This document shows, piece after piece, positions 24,650 to 34,045 of a DNA stretch of 53,185 bases; within the stretch, counting starts at the first letter, position 1, and every line of letters starts with the position of its first letter. The notes beneath the pieces are model-generated. The model did not search any database and was not told the DNA's origin. It was given only the letters and a program-made list of their open reading frames with translations. The DNA lies in the NCBI GenBank assembly GCA_949289445.1, contig CASEOD010000113.1, positions 1-53,185 on the forward strand, written 5' to 3'. The translations under genes and the position numbers were made by a program. This stretch comes from an uncultured Eubacteriales bacterium. GTDB taxonomy: Bacteria > Bacillota > Clostridia > Peptostreptococcales > Anaerovoracaceae.

Positions 24650-26194
24650 TTGCAAGACACTATTGTAAGATTTGAGAACATATCCATGCAGTTTCCGGGC
24701 GTATTGGCAAACGATAATGTTTCCTTTGATATCAGAAAAGGAGAGGTGTTTGCACTGGTAGGTGAGAACGGAGCCGGAAAGAGCACTTTGATGAATGTGC
24801 TTTACGGAATCAATACGCCGACCAGCGGCAATGTCTATATCAAGGGAAAGAAGATGGAAAAGCATACGCCGACGGAAGCTATTGAAAATGGCGTTGGTAT
24901 GGTGCATCAGCACTTCATGCTGGTGCCTTCCTTTACCGTAGCGCAGAATATCGTACTCAGCAAGGAGCCGAGAAAGAGAAAATTTTTCTACGATTTAAAG
25001 GGTGCGGTCAAGGCTACGGAAAAGCTGGTGGAAGATTACGGTCTGGTGGTAGATCCGAGGGTTGTGGTGGAAGAGATCAGCGTAGGCCTGCAGCAGAGGG
25101 TCGAGATTCTAAAGACCTTGTACAGAGGCGCAGATATTCTGATTCTGGACGAGCCTACGGCAGTGCTGACACCGCAGGAGACAGAAGAACTTTTTGACGT
25201 TATCAGACGTATCGTTCACGAAAAAGACATGACGGTAATTATCATCACCCATAAACTCAACGAGGTAATGGCTATCTCTGACCGAGTAGGCGTAATGCGT
25301 CAGGGTCAGCTTGTGGGGGTGGAAGAGACGAAAGATGTCAATGAACGGATTCTGGCATCAATGATGGTAGGAAGAGAAGTACTCTTTGATACTATCGAAA
25401 AGACCGGAGAGACCGGTCAGGTGATGGTAGAGGTGGAAAATCTGCAGGTTGCAGATAATCGGGGTCTTCTTGCTGTCCGCGGCGTAGATCTGCAGGTGAG
25501 AGCCGGAGAAATTCTGGGAATTGCCGCTATCGAGGGCAATGGTCAGAGTGAGCTTCTGGAAGCTATCACAGGTATGCGTCATATCGAAGGCGGAATCGTA
25601 AAAGTTGCGGGAACCGATATTGCTTCCATGAAACCGGGGGAAGTCCGCAAACTGGGACTTGCTCATATTCCTGAAGACAGAATCGCAACCGGTGTGACGA
25701 CAGAGTCCACCATTACGGATAACCTGATTATCGGAAAAGAAACAAGATCGGAATTTGCCAAATACAAGATTCATCTGAAAAAATCCTCTATTGTCAGATA
25801 TGCCAACGAACTTTTTGAGAAATTCGATATGAGAGGCGCGGGCGTGGATACCAAAGTGGGCTCTCTGTCAGGCGGAAATATGCAGAAGGTAGTCGTTGCA
25901 AGAGAATTCTCCTTTGATACGCCGATTCTGATCATTGCACAGCCGACTAGAGGTGTGGATGTCGGTGCTATCGAATTTATCCACAAAAGTATTATTGAGA
26001 AGCGTAATGCAGGCTGTGCGATCCTGCTGGTCAGTGCTGACCTTGACGAGGTGTTCCGCCTCAGTGACAGGATCATTACGATTTATGAGGGTCAGGTAAC
26101 CGGTGAATTCAAATCCGGAGAAATCAGCAAGATGGATATCAGTTATTACATGACCGGACATCGTGAAAAAGAGTCGGGAGGTGAGCAGGCGTGA
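24650..26194 (+). CDS. Nucleoside ABC importer ATPase (two ABC domains)
   Basis: A 514-residue duplicated ATPase of the ribose/nucleoside type. The first domain has Walker A GENGAGKST (about 39-47), signature SVGLQQRVEI and Walker B LILDEPTAVL. The second has EGNGQSELL as a degenerate Walker A, SLSGGNMQKVVVAREF, and LIIAQPTRGVDVGA as a degenerate Walker B, as in RbsA-like proteins. A TTG at 24650 with GAGG 8 bases upstream is the likely start. It overlaps the permease start by 4 bases. Confidence 0.93.
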   Translation: MQDTIVRFENISMQFPGVLANDNVSFDIRKGEVFALVGENGAGKSTLMNVLYGINTPTSGNVYIKGKKMEKHTPTEAIENGVGMVHQHFMLVPSFTVAQNIVLSKEPRKRKFFYDLKGAVKATEKLVEDYGLVVDPRVVVEEISVGLQQRVEILKTLYRGADILILDEPTAVLTPQETEELFDVIRRIVHEKDMTVIIITHKLNEVMAISDRVGVMRQGQLVGVEETKDVNERILASMMVGREVLFDTIEKTGETGQVMVEVENLQVADNRGLLAVRGVDLQVRAGEILGIAAIEGNGQSELLEAITGMRHIEGGIVKVAGTDIASMKPGEVRKLGLAHIPEDRIATGVTTESTITDNLIIGKETRSEFAKYKIHLKKSSIVRYANELFEKFDMRGAGVDTKVGSLSGGNMQKVVVAREFSFDTPILIIAQPTRGVDVGAIEFIHKSIIEKRNAGCAILLVSADLDEVFRLSDRIITIYEGQVTGEFKSGEISKMDISYYMTGHREKESGGEQA

Positions 26195-27294
26195 GTAATT
26201 TAAAAGAAAAGATCAATTTTCAATATATTGGAACACTTGTTGCGAGTATTGCGATTGCCCTGCTCATTGGAGCATTGCTGATTGTTGCAACGGGTTACAA
26301 TCCTTTCCAGGCTTATGGAGCTATGATAGAGGGATCCCTCAGTACTCCCCGTTTTATAGGAAACACCTTGGAAAGGGCCATGATTTTGTGCCTTTTAGGT
26401 TTGGCTACTGCTATAGGTGCCAAAGGCGGACTGTTCAATGTCGGAGGTGAAGGACAGCTGTTTTTCGGCGCTTTGTTTGCGACAATGATAGGTTTGTGGT
26501 TTTCAGATCTGCCTGACTTTATCATTATTATTATGGCATTTATCTGCTCTGTTGTTGTGGGAGGAATATATGCCTGGATCCCTGCCATGCTGAAGGTAAA
26601 GCTGGGTGTCAGTGAGGTTATTACCACTATTATGCTCAATACGGTGGCTATCAAGGTTTGCACTTACTTAGTAAATGGACCTTGGAATTCTTCCTCTAAA
26701 GCTATTGCAAAGGGGACTGACTATCTGGACGAAACGCTGCGTTTTGGTAAACTGATTGAAGCGTCAAATTTGACGACAGGATTTATAGGTGGTGCGATAT
26801 TAGCATTTTTCATCTGGTATCTGATGAAAAAGACCAGTGTCGGTTTGCAGATTAAAGTGACAGGTGAAAATGAGCGATTCGCCAGATTTGCCGGACTGCC
26901 CAGCAGTAAACTGATGATAGGATCTATGGTGTTTTCGGGAGCAATTTGCGGTTTTGTCGGGATGTTTCTGATTTACGGTTCTCAGGGACATATGACTGAG
27001 GCTGTCAGCAATGAATTTTATTTTGACGGTATGCTGGTAGCCATGATCATGAACTATAATCCAATCGGTATCATCATTATGAGCTTTTTCTTTGCCATTA
27101 TGAGTACCGGGGCAAGTTACATGGATATGATGGTAGGTGTATCAACTCAGCTTTATGATATTATCTTTTCTATTATCATCTTTCTGATGGCGGCACAGAA
27201 CGGTATTTCAGTTTGGCTGGAGCATAGAAATCTGCAGAGAACTGCAAGAAAGGAGCTGAAAGCAAATGTGGGAACAAATAGCAGCAATATTTAG
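26191..27294 (+). CDS. Nucleoside ABC importer permease 1
   Basis: A 367-residue permease with about 8 to 10 hydrophobic segments of the BPD_transp_2 family; GAKGGLFNVGGEGQLFFGA and LGVSEVITTIMLNTVA are typical family motifs. The GTG start at 26191 overlaps the ATPase stop, with GGGAGGTG upstream. It forms the membrane channel with the next gene product. Confidence 0.92.
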   Translation: MSNLKEKINFQYIGTLVASIAIALLIGALLIVATGYNPFQAYGAMIEGSLSTPRFIGNTLERAMILCLLGLATAIGAKGGLFNVGGEGQLFFGALFATMIGLWFSDLPDFIIIIMAFICSVVVGGIYAWIPAMLKVKLGVSEVITTIMLNTVAIKVCTYLVNGPWNSSSKAIAKGTDYLDETLRFGKLIEASNLTTGFIGGAILAFFIWYLMKKTSVGLQIKVTGENERFARFAGLPSSKLMIGSMVFSGAICGFVGMFLIYGSQGHMTEAVSNEFYFDGMLVAMIMNYNPIGIIIMSFFFAIMSTGASYMDMMVGVSTQLYDIIFSIIIFLMAAQNGISVWLEHRNLQRTARKELKANVGTNSSNI

Positions 27295-28222
27295 TGTGGG
27301 ACTGTTCCAGAATACCATACGTAACGCAACTCCGGTTCTTCTTGCGGCTCTGGGAGGCCTGTTCACGGAACATGCGGGAATTATGAATATTGGTATGGAA
27401 GGTATGATTCTGATGGGAGCCTTCTTCGCCGTAGTGTTCAGTTTCATGTTTGCCAGCGCATCCATGGGTGTTCTGGTTGCGGTACTTGTAGGTATCGCAG
27501 TGGGCCTCTTCTTTGCCCTTTTCGTGGTAAAGCTGAAGAGTGACGAGTTTATCATCGGTATGACTATCAATACGTTTGCAGGCGGTTTAACTATCTTCCT
27601 GTTGCGCTCCGTATTTGGAAAGGTGGGAACTTGGACTGATGTTGGGATTAAAGGTCTTGCACCAATAGAAATTCCATTGATTAAGGATATTCCTGTGATT
27701 GGAGATATTCTCAGTGGATATTCTTTGTTTGTATATCTGTCCTGGCTGTTTGTTATTCTGGTATGGATATTCCTTTACAGAACTCCTTACGGTTTCTGGA
27801 TGAGAGCTTCTGGAGAACACCCGGAGGCACTGGAGACGGCAGGAATCAGTCCGGTAAAGATGAAAGTGCTGTCCAGTGTATTGTGCGGCATCTTCTGCGG
27901 CATCGCAGGTGCCCATCTTTCTCTGGGTTTCCTCAACTGTTTTACAGAAGGTATGAGTGCTAACCGCGGCTTTATCGCTTTTGCCTGCGTGGTATTCGGT
28001 ATGGCAAATCCGCCGAAAGTATTCGGAGCCGCTCTGCTCTTCGGTTTTCTGCAGGCGCTTGGACTCAGACTGCAGTCGGTGGGCGTACCAAGCGATTTGA
28101 CGGCTGCCGTTCCGTATCTGGCTACAGTGCTGATGCTGGTATACATTACAGTGAGAGCTACGGCAAAGAAACGCAATCGTGCAAGAAAAGCTGTGGAAAA
28201 ACTGGAAGCACAAGAAGTATAG
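27266..28222 (+). CDS. Nucleoside ABC importer permease 2
   Basis: A 318-residue BPD_transp_2 permease with about 8 hydrophobic segments; family motifs LTEHAGIMNIGMEGMILMGA-like (here LFTEHAGIMNIGMEG) and KSDEFIIGMTINTFAGG are present. It overlaps the preceding permease by 29 bases, with AAGGAG upstream of the ATG. Last gene of the operon. Confidence 0.92.
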   Translation: MWEQIAAIFSVGLFQNTIRNATPVLLAALGGLFTEHAGIMNIGMEGMILMGAFFAVVFSFMFASASMGVLVAVLVGIAVGLFFALFVVKLKSDEFIIGMTINTFAGGLTIFLLRSVFGKVGTWTDVGIKGLAPIEIPLIKDIPVIGDILSGYSLFVYLSWLFVILVWIFLYRTPYGFWMRASGEHPEALETAGISPVKMKVLSSVLCGIFCGIAGAHLSLGFLNCFTEGMSANRGFIAFACVVFGMANPPKVFGAALLFGFLQALGLRLQSVGVPSDLTAAVPYLATVLMLVYITVRATAKKRNRARKAVEKLEAQEV

Positions 28223-28273
28223 TAATCACTTTGTGAAAGATTGTGTATTTTATGTGAATTATCCTGTAAACGT

Positions 28274-28302
28274 TTGAAAACAGCGAAAAGCCGTGATAGA
28301 AT
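28274..28302 (+). promoter_or_regulatory. Promoter of the FKBP lipoprotein gene
   Basis: TTGAAA at 28274-28279 and TAGAAT at 28297-28302 with a 17-base spacer. Confidence 0.75.
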
Positions 28303-28353
28303 TAGGTAGTCCGGTGACGGATAAAGTAAAATAGATTAGAGGTAGGAAACGAC

Positions 28354-29469
28354 ATGAAGAAAAAAATACTTTCAATAGGTCTGATCGCGGGGCTTTGCCT
28401 GTCATCCATGCTGACTATGACGGCATGCGGAGAAGAACAGCCATACAGCGATTATGATCTTTCAGAATATGTAACTGTTGGAGAGTACAAAGGCCTGGAA
28501 TACGATAAAATTTCGGTATCCGTATCTGATGAAGAGGTGCAGGACGAGATAGACAGCCGGCTGGAAGAGCACGCAACCACAGAGGATGCGACTACAGGTA
28601 CGGTGGAAGACGGAGACACTGTGAGCATCGCTTATGAAGGGAGAATTGACGGAGAAACCTTTGACGGAGGCACCGGAGAGGAAGACAGTCTGGTCATCGG
28701 CTCAGGCAGCATGATCGACGGATTTGAGTCCGGACTCATAGGTAAGGAAGTCGGCTCTACAGTCAGCCTTGATCTGACATTCCCTGAGGATTACGGAAAA
28801 GATTCCAATGGAGAAGTAACCAACGAAAGCCAGGCGGAACTGGCAGGAAAAGCAGTTACATTTGATGTCAATATCAAGAGCAAAAAGGTAGAGACTGTTC
28901 CGGAATATAACCTGGATTTTGTCACAGAGTATTACAGCGACTACGACAGTCTGGAGGCCTTTGAGAAAGGAGTAAAAGAAGAGCTTCTTGCACAGAAAGA
29001 AGAAAGTGCGCTGCAGTCTGTCAAGAATGAGCTCTGGCAGACTATCGTAGAGGCTTCCGAAGTTAAGAAATATCCTGAAGAAAAAGATGCCATGATTGAA
29101 GAACTTCTGGCAGCAGAAAAACAGTCTGCAGAGGATCAGGATATGGAATGGGAAGACTATCTGGATGCTGTCGGCTATACAGAAGAGGAACTGGAGGATA
29201 TGATCACATCATATGCCGAGAATATCGTCTTTGAAGAGATGGTGCTGTACAGCATTGCTGAAAAAGAAGGTCTTGAAGTGACCAATGACGAATACGAGGA
29301 ATTCATCGACAACATGCTGGAAGGTTACGGAATGGATGAGGATACCTTTGAAAGCACAGTAGGTTCTTCTGTGGATGAATGGGCTGATCAGAACAATATT
29401 CGCTCCATGCTGCTTTTGAATAAAGTGATGGATAAAGTCATGGAATACGGTAAAGAAGTCAGCGAATAA
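28354..29469 (+). CDS. FKBP-type PPIase lipoprotein, trigger-factor-like
   Basis: A 371-residue lipoprotein. The signal peptide ends at TMTAC with lipidated Cys25. An FKBP domain follows (about 82-175: DGDTVSIAYEGRIDGETFDGG, SGSMIDGFESGLIGKEVGS), then a helical C-terminal domain like that of trigger factor (about 190-365). Predicted to be an extracytoplasmic foldase on the outer membrane face of the cytoplasmic membrane, comparable in role to PrsA. Acidic overall. It has its own promoter and terminator. Confidence 0.88.
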   Translation: MKKKILSIGLIAGLCLSSMLTMTACGEEQPYSDYDLSEYVTVGEYKGLEYDKISVSVSDEEVQDEIDSRLEEHATTEDATTGTVEDGDTVSIAYEGRIDGETFDGGTGEEDSLVIGSGSMIDGFESGLIGKEVGSTVSLDLTFPEDYGKDSNGEVTNESQAELAGKAVTFDVNIKSKKVETVPEYNLDFVTEYYSDYDSLEAFEKGVKEELLAQKEESALQSVKNELWQTIVEASEVKKYPEEKDAMIEELLAAEKQSAEDQDMEWEDYLDAVGYTEEELEDMITSYAENIVFEEMVLYSIAEKEGLEVTNDEYEEFIDNMLEGYGMDEDTFESTVGSSVDEWADQNNIRSMLLLNKVMDKVMEYGKEVSE

Positions 29470-29483
29470 AAGTATAAAGAAGG

Positions 29484-29513
29484 ACTGCGGCAGAGAAATC
29501 TGCCGCAGTTTTT
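29484..29513 (+). terminator. Intrinsic terminator after the FKBP lipoprotein gene
   Basis: ACTGCGGCAGA (29484-29494) pairs perfectly with TCTGCCGCAGT (29499-29509), followed by TTTTT. Confidence 0.92.
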
Positions 29514-29578
29514 GTATGCATATCTCCTTGTCTGCGGAATATACATGTCCTATAGAGGAAAATGCAGGAGGGACAAGA

Positions 29579-29839
29579 ATGCTGAGCACTGATAAACTGA
29601 AAAACAAAGAAGTTATCAATACACGCGATGGAAGAAGCCTGGGATTCATCAATGATATCGAGGTGAATCTGGAAAAAGGCACGATTGAGGGTATTGTAAT
29701 TCCGGCCGAACGTGGAATTTTTCGTTTTTTTGGAGGTAAGGAGGAGGACTGCATTATTAAATGGGATCGTATCAGGACCATCGGTGATGATGTGGTTCTG
29801 GTGGATGTGGATGTTCTGGACGAGATAAATTATCGGTAA
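29579..29839 (+). CDS. YlmC/YmxH-family PRC-barrel protein
   Basis: An 86-residue protein made of a single PRC-barrel domain (LKNKEVINTRDGRSLGFIND and later WDRIRTIGDDVVLVDVD). YlmC/YmxH proteins are conserved in endospore formers and annotated as sporulation-associated, but their molecular role is unclear. The ATG at 29579 has GCAGGAGGGA upstream. It lies between a terminator and the nrdR promoter. Confidence 0.85.
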   Translation: MLSTDKLKNKEVINTRDGRSLGFINDIEVNLEKGTIEGIVIPAERGIFRFFGGKEEDCIIKWDRIRTIGDDVVLVDVDVLDEINYR

Positions 29840-29883
29840 GCTCTTTCAAAAACACAAGAAAAACGGTCTGAAAATATTTTTCT

Positions 29884-29911
29884 TTCAAAAAGGCACAATA
29901 TGTAGTATAAT
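29884..29911 (+). promoter_or_regulatory. Promoter of nrdR-cmk
   Basis: TTCAAA at 29884-29889 and TATAAT at 29906-29911 with a 16-base spacer, about 50 bases upstream of nrdR. Confidence 0.65.
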
Positions 29912-29961
29912 ACTCTAGTATACATTTTGTCATGTTGTTAGCAAAAGAGGAGGAGCTTTCC

Positions 29962-30417
29962 ATGAGATGCCCATATTGTGAGAGTCCTGACACCAGAGTT
30001 ATCGATTCGAGACCGACAGAAGAAGGACATGCCATCAGAAGAAGAAGAGGATGCGAGAAGTGCGGAAAACGGTTCACCACCTATGAAAAGGTGGAAGAAA
30101 ACATCATCATGATCATAAAAAAGGACGGAAGAAGAGAAGTCTTTGACCGGAACAAAGTGATGAACGGTATCGTTAAAGCCTGTGAGAAACGGCCTGTTGC
30201 CATGGCTGATATTGAACGTGTCGTCACTGAAATCGAACGGGGGCTTAACAATCTGATGGAAAAAGAAGTAGAAAGCACCTTTATCGGAGAACTGGTCATG
30301 GAACAGCTGAAAAAGCTGGACGAGGTGGCTTACGTCCGCTTTGCCTCTGTTTACAGACAGTTTACCGATGTAAATACTTTTATCAAAGAGATAGAAAAAC
30401 TGATAGGAAATCAATAG
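29962..30417 (+). CDS. nrdR: Ribonucleotide reductase repressor NrdR
   Basis: A 151-residue ATP/dATP-sensing repressor of ribonucleotide reductase genes. The zinc ribbon has Cys3/Cys6 (CPYC) and Cys31/Cys34 (CEKC) with [17 protein letters not shown]; the ATP-cone follows (about 46-136: [24 protein letters not shown]). The ATG at 29962 follows GAGGAGGAG. No nrd genes are in the window. It is followed by cmk within 20 bases. Confidence 0.96.
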   Translation: MRCPYCESPDTRVIDSRPTEEGHAIRRRRGCEKCGKRFTTYEKVEENIIMIIKKDGRREVFDRNKVMNGIVKACEKRPVAMADIERVVTEIERGLNNLMEKEVESTFIGELVMEQLKKLDEVAYVRFASVYRQFTDVNTFIKEIEKLIGNQ

Positions 30418-30435
30418 ACAGGAGACAGTCGTTTT

Positions 30436-31089
30436 ATGAGTGAAATTATCAGAATTGCAGTGGACGGCCCCAGCGGCGCCGGAAAGAGTACCATTGCCAG
30501 AGCCATTGCGGAAAAATTTTCCATTGACTATATTGATACGGGAGCTATGTATCGTGCTGTAGGCTATAAACTGCTGCAGAAGGGAATTTCTCTGGATGAT
30601 CGCCGGGCGGTTGCATCAATGCTGGCTGAAACAGAGATAGACTTCAGAAACGGAAATATCTTTCTGGACGGGGAGAACATTAACGATAAAATTCGAACTG
30701 AAGAGATCTCCAGACAGGCTTCCGACTGTTCCGCCCTTGGTATCGTCAGAGAAAAACTGACGGAGCAGCAGCAGAAGATGGGAGAAAAAAAGAGTGTTGT
30801 CATGGATGGCAGAGATATCGGAACGGTAGTATTCCCCGATGCCGAATTCAAGTTTTTTATCACAGCGTCTGCAGAGGAAAGAGCAAGACGCAGATATAAG
30901 GAACTGACAGAGAAGGGCGAGAAAGTTACCTATGAGAAAGTGCTTGCGGATATCAGGCAGCGGGACTACAACGACACAACCAGAAAAATCAATCCTCTGA
31001 AAAAAGCAGAGGATGCCGTTGAAATCGATACCACAGAAATGAGCATTGAAGAGGTGATAGACTATATTTGCAAGGAGATGAAGAAATAA
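30436..31089 (+). CDS. cmk: Cytidylate kinase
   Basis: A 217-residue CMP/dCMP kinase. P-loop GPSGAGKST (11-19); DTGAMYRAVGYK near 36; VVMDGRDIGTVVFPDAE with conserved Arg; lid region RARRRYKEL. AGGAGA precedes the ATG by about 12 bases. The stop overlaps the next start by one base (TAATG). Confidence 0.96.
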   Translation: MSEIIRIAVDGPSGAGKSTIARAIAEKFSIDYIDTGAMYRAVGYKLLQKGISLDDRRAVASMLAETEIDFRNGNIFLDGENINDKIRTEEISRQASDCSALGIVREKLTEQQQKMGEKKSVVMDGRDIGTVVFPDAEFKFFITASAEERARRRYKELTEKGEKVTYEKVLADIRQRDYNDTTRKINPLKKAEDAVEIDTTEMSIEEVIDYICKEMKK

Positions 31090-32330
31090 TGGCGACTATC
31101 AGACCGTTTCGGGCAGTTCGTCCTGCCGCAGATAAGGCTGAAAATGTAATTGCGCTGCCTTATGATGTCATGAACCGGCAGGAAGCTGCAGAGATGGCAG
31201 AGGGAAAACCTTACAGTTTCCTTCACATCAGCAGAGCGGAGATCGATCTGTCTTTTCTGGAAGACCCTTATAGTAAGGCGGTATATCAGAAGGGCAGGGA
31301 AAATTTTGACAGAATGCAGGAAGAAGGAGTTTATCTGCAGGATGAGAATCCGTGTCTTTACATTTACCGTCAGGAAATGAACGGTAGATATCAGACGGGA
31401 ATTGTGGGATGCTTCAGTATCGATGAATATGAGAATAATATCATCAGAAAACACGAACTGACCAGATTGGAAAAGGAAGTGGATCGTATCAGTCATTTTG
31501 ATGCCTGCAGCGCCAATACAGAGCCGGTATTTCTGACTTACCGCAGAAACTCTCACATAGATCAGATGATTGCAGATTTTATATCGGGAAAGCAGCCGGT
31601 CTATGATTTTTATTCAAAGGACGGAATCGGCCACAGTTTGTGGGTTCTGGACGATGATATGCTGATTGAACGTGTCTGCAGGGAGTTTTCCCGAATTGAC
31701 CGGCTTTACATTGCCGACGGACACCACCGAAGCGCTTCAGCCTGTGAGGTGGGAAAGAAGAGACGCAGTGAAAATCCGGACTACGACGGAACGGAAGAAT
31801 TCAACTATTTTATGGCGGTAATTTTTCCTGACAGTGATTTGAAAATCTATGATTATAACAGAGTCGTGAAAGATTTGAACGGCTTTACCAAAGAGGAGCT
31901 GCTCGATGAAATCTCCAAGGCAGGGTTTATTGTCACCTGTCAGGGGGAAAGACCTTACAGGCCTGAAAAAACCCACGAGTTTTCCATATATTTGGACGGA
32001 AACTGGTATAAAATGGAAACCCGTCCGGAGCTTGTACCGGAAAATGTGATCGGCGCTCTGGACGTTTCGATTCTGCAGGACAATGTGCTGGGACCGATTC
32101 TCGGTATCGGTGATCCCCGCACAGACAGCCGTATTGATTTTGTGGGCGGCATTCGCGGACTTGAAGAGCTTTCGCGGCGTGCGGACAGCGATATGAAGCT
32201 GGCCTTTGCCGTATATCCGGTGACGATGGAAGAACTGATGAATATTGCGGACTGCGGTGAAATCATGCCGCCAAAGTCCACCTGGTTTGAGCCTAAGCTG
32301 GGCAGCGGGCTGTTTATTCATAAAATCTGA
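31089..32330 (+). CDS. DUF1015 family protein
   Basis: A 413-residue DUF1015 protein, a conserved soluble family of unknown reaction often seen near serine or housekeeping genes in Clostridia. Diagnostic stretches are IRPFRAVRP at the start, ALPYDVMN, LYIYRQEM, IRKHELTRLEKEVDRI and LYIADGHHRSASA. The last carries conserved Asp and two His and may be a metal or catalytic site. Translationally coupled to cmk; AAGGAG upstream. A terminator follows. Confidence 0.9.
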   Translation: MATIRPFRAVRPAADKAENVIALPYDVMNRQEAAEMAEGKPYSFLHISRAEIDLSFLEDPYSKAVYQKGRENFDRMQEEGVYLQDENPCLYIYRQEMNGRYQTGIVGCFSIDEYENNIIRKHELTRLEKEVDRISHFDACSANTEPVFLTYRRNSHIDQMIADFISGKQPVYDFYSKDGIGHSLWVLDDDMLIERVCREFSRIDRLYIADGHHRSASACEVGKKRRSENPDYDGTEEFNYFMAVIFPDSDLKIYDYNRVVKDLNGFTKEELLDEISKAGFIVTCQGERPYRPEKTHEFSIYLDGNWYKMETRPELVPENVIGALDVSILQDNVLGPILGIGDPRTDSRIDFVGGIRGLEELSRRADSDMKLAFAVYPVTMEELMNIADCGEIMPPKSTWFEPKLGSGLFIHKI

Positions 32331-32345
32331 TTTTGAGTATAGAAG

Positions 32346-32383
32346 AAGACCTTGAGGGAAACAATATCCTCGGGGTCTTTTTT
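32346..32383 (+). terminator. Intrinsic terminator after the DUF1015 gene
   Basis: AAGACCTTGAGG (32346-32357) pairs with CCTCGGGGTCTT (32368-32379), followed by a run of T. Confidence 0.88.
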
Positions 32384-32459
32384 GTGCTGAAAATGCAGAG
32401 AAGAACTCCCACAGTGATGAAAAAGATGTACCGCCGCATGAAACCGGCAGGAGGCAAAG

Positions 32460-34043
32460 ATGAAGAAACGAGCAAGACGAGCAAAAGGTCTGGCTTTTCT
32501 GGCCATGGCCATAGCGGCAGCCTTGGTGTGCCGTCTCTATTACATTCAGGTAATGTGCCATGATGACCTCGATACAGGGGCAAAAGCCCAGCAGGTGATA
32601 CAGGTGCAGAGCAGGAATGACAGAGGTATCATTTATGACCGCAATATGATCAGGCTTACAGACAACTGTCTCAGTTATTATTATCTGATAGAAAAGAAGA
32701 AAGAGACAGTGGGACTGGAAAAACTTCTGAGCAGAATTGATGCGGAGCCTGCGGGAGCCAAAGGTGAAGAATATGTGGTATATAAGACGGATACCTTTGA
32801 CAAAAATGTGAATGAACAGCTGATTGATGACTACGGCGCCTATGCGTTCTGTGGGAGCGGCAGATACCAAAGCGATCAGATTGCCGCTCATCTGATCGGC
32901 TATCTGACGGGAAGGGAGAAAACAGGAGCTTCCGGACTGGAAAAAATGTTTCAGTATCGGCTGGCATCGTCTCAGGCTATGCTGATGCTGACGGGAAATG
33001 GGATAGGAGCGCCCATAGAAGGACTGGGTGTCAGTGAAAAAGAGGAACGACAGAATATCAGTCCATCTGCCGTAGTGACCACACTGGACGGAGGACTGCA
33101 GAAAAAGGTAGAGGAGATCATGAGAGAAAGGGAGATTTCCGGGGCTGTGATAGTGCTGGATACCGCGACCGGTCAGGTGTTGACTATGGCAAGTTCTCCC
33201 ACATTTGATCCCAACCGGATAGATGAATACTTGAATTCAGAGGAAGGAGAACTGATCAACAAAGCGACACAGGGACAGTATCCGCCGGGTTCGGTTTTTA
33301 AAATTGTTGTGGCGGCTGCCGCACTTGAAAGTGGCGTGGCAGATGAAAAATCGACTTATCGTTGTGAGGGAAGTACAGTGGTTAACGGCGTGGAGCTGAT
33401 TTGTGACGATCATCCGGACGGGCACGGAACTGTGGATATGGAGAGGGCTTTCGCCTTGTCCTGCAATGGATATTTTGCAAGACTTGCAAAAGAAATAGGT
33501 TCGGAAACCATTATCGATATGGCTCAGCGTCTGGGTTTGGGGCAGACTGTCATTGAAGGGTTCCCCGATGAGGAGTCGGGCGCTTTTCCGTCGAAAGAGG
33601 ATCGGGTTTACAGCGGGCTGTCCAATCTGGCCATCGGACAGGGAAATCTGCTGACAACTCCTGTTCAGATTGCCAGATTGACTAATATTATTGCCTGCGG
33701 CGGCATTGATCATGAGATAACAGTTACAATGAGCGAGAAAAGCAGTCAGGAGCAGGGACAGCGGGTTCTGACCGAAACCACGGCACGCAGAGTCGGCGCC
33801 ATGATGGAAAAGGTCTGTGAAGAGGGGACTGCCTCTTCGGCAGAGTTTCACGTCAGCGCTGCCGGAAAAACAGGATCGGCGGAATCGGGAGAAGGAGAAA
33901 ATTATACGGTACACGGCTGGTTTACCGGATATTTTCCTGCAGAGAATCCGGAGTACACCGTGACAGTAGTTGCGGAAGACGGAAAAACAGGAAGCAGTTC
34001 GGCGCTTCCTGTCTTTGAAGAGATTGTCAATTATCTTTACTGA
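32460..34043 (+). CDS. Class B penicillin-binding protein (transpeptidase)
   Basis: A 527-residue membrane-anchored D,D-transpeptidase for peptidoglycan cross-linking. An N-terminal anchor (about 8-30) is followed by a short pedestal region (RNDRGIIYDRN) and the catalytic domain with SVFK (active Ser278, Lys281), SCN (334-336) and KTGS (470-473). Shorter than vegetative PBP2 (compare the 908-residue protein at 38224). It sits tail to tail with sigK. It may act in sporulation or septation, but nothing in the sequence decides. Confidence 0.9.
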   Translation: MKKRARRAKGLAFLAMAIAAALVCRLYYIQVMCHDDLDTGAKAQQVIQVQSRNDRGIIYDRNMIRLTDNCLSYYYLIEKKKETVGLEKLLSRIDAEPAGAKGEEYVVYKTDTFDKNVNEQLIDDYGAYAFCGSGRYQSDQIAAHLIGYLTGREKTGASGLEKMFQYRLASSQAMLMLTGNGIGAPIEGLGVSEKEERQNISPSAVVTTLDGGLQKKVEEIMREREISGAVIVLDTATGQVLTMASSPTFDPNRIDEYLNSEEGELINKATQGQYPPGSVFKIVVAAAALESGVADEKSTYRCEGSTVVNGVELICDDHPDGHGTVDMERAFALSCNGYFARLAKEIGSETIIDMAQRLGLGQTVIEGFPDEESGAFPSKEDRVYSGLSNLAIGQGNLLTTPVQIARLTNIIACGGIDHEITVTMSEKSSQEQGQRVLTETTARRVGAMMEKVCEEGTASSAEFHVSAAGKTGSAESGEGENYTVHGWFTGYFPAENPEYTVTVVAEDGKTGSSSALPVFEEIVNYLY

Positions 34044-34045
34044 AT

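Noticed and set aside
32333..32563. 76-codon ORF overlapping the start of the penicillin-binding protein gene
   Set aside because: It runs through the terminator at 32346-32383 and overlaps the PBP frame without a ribosome site.
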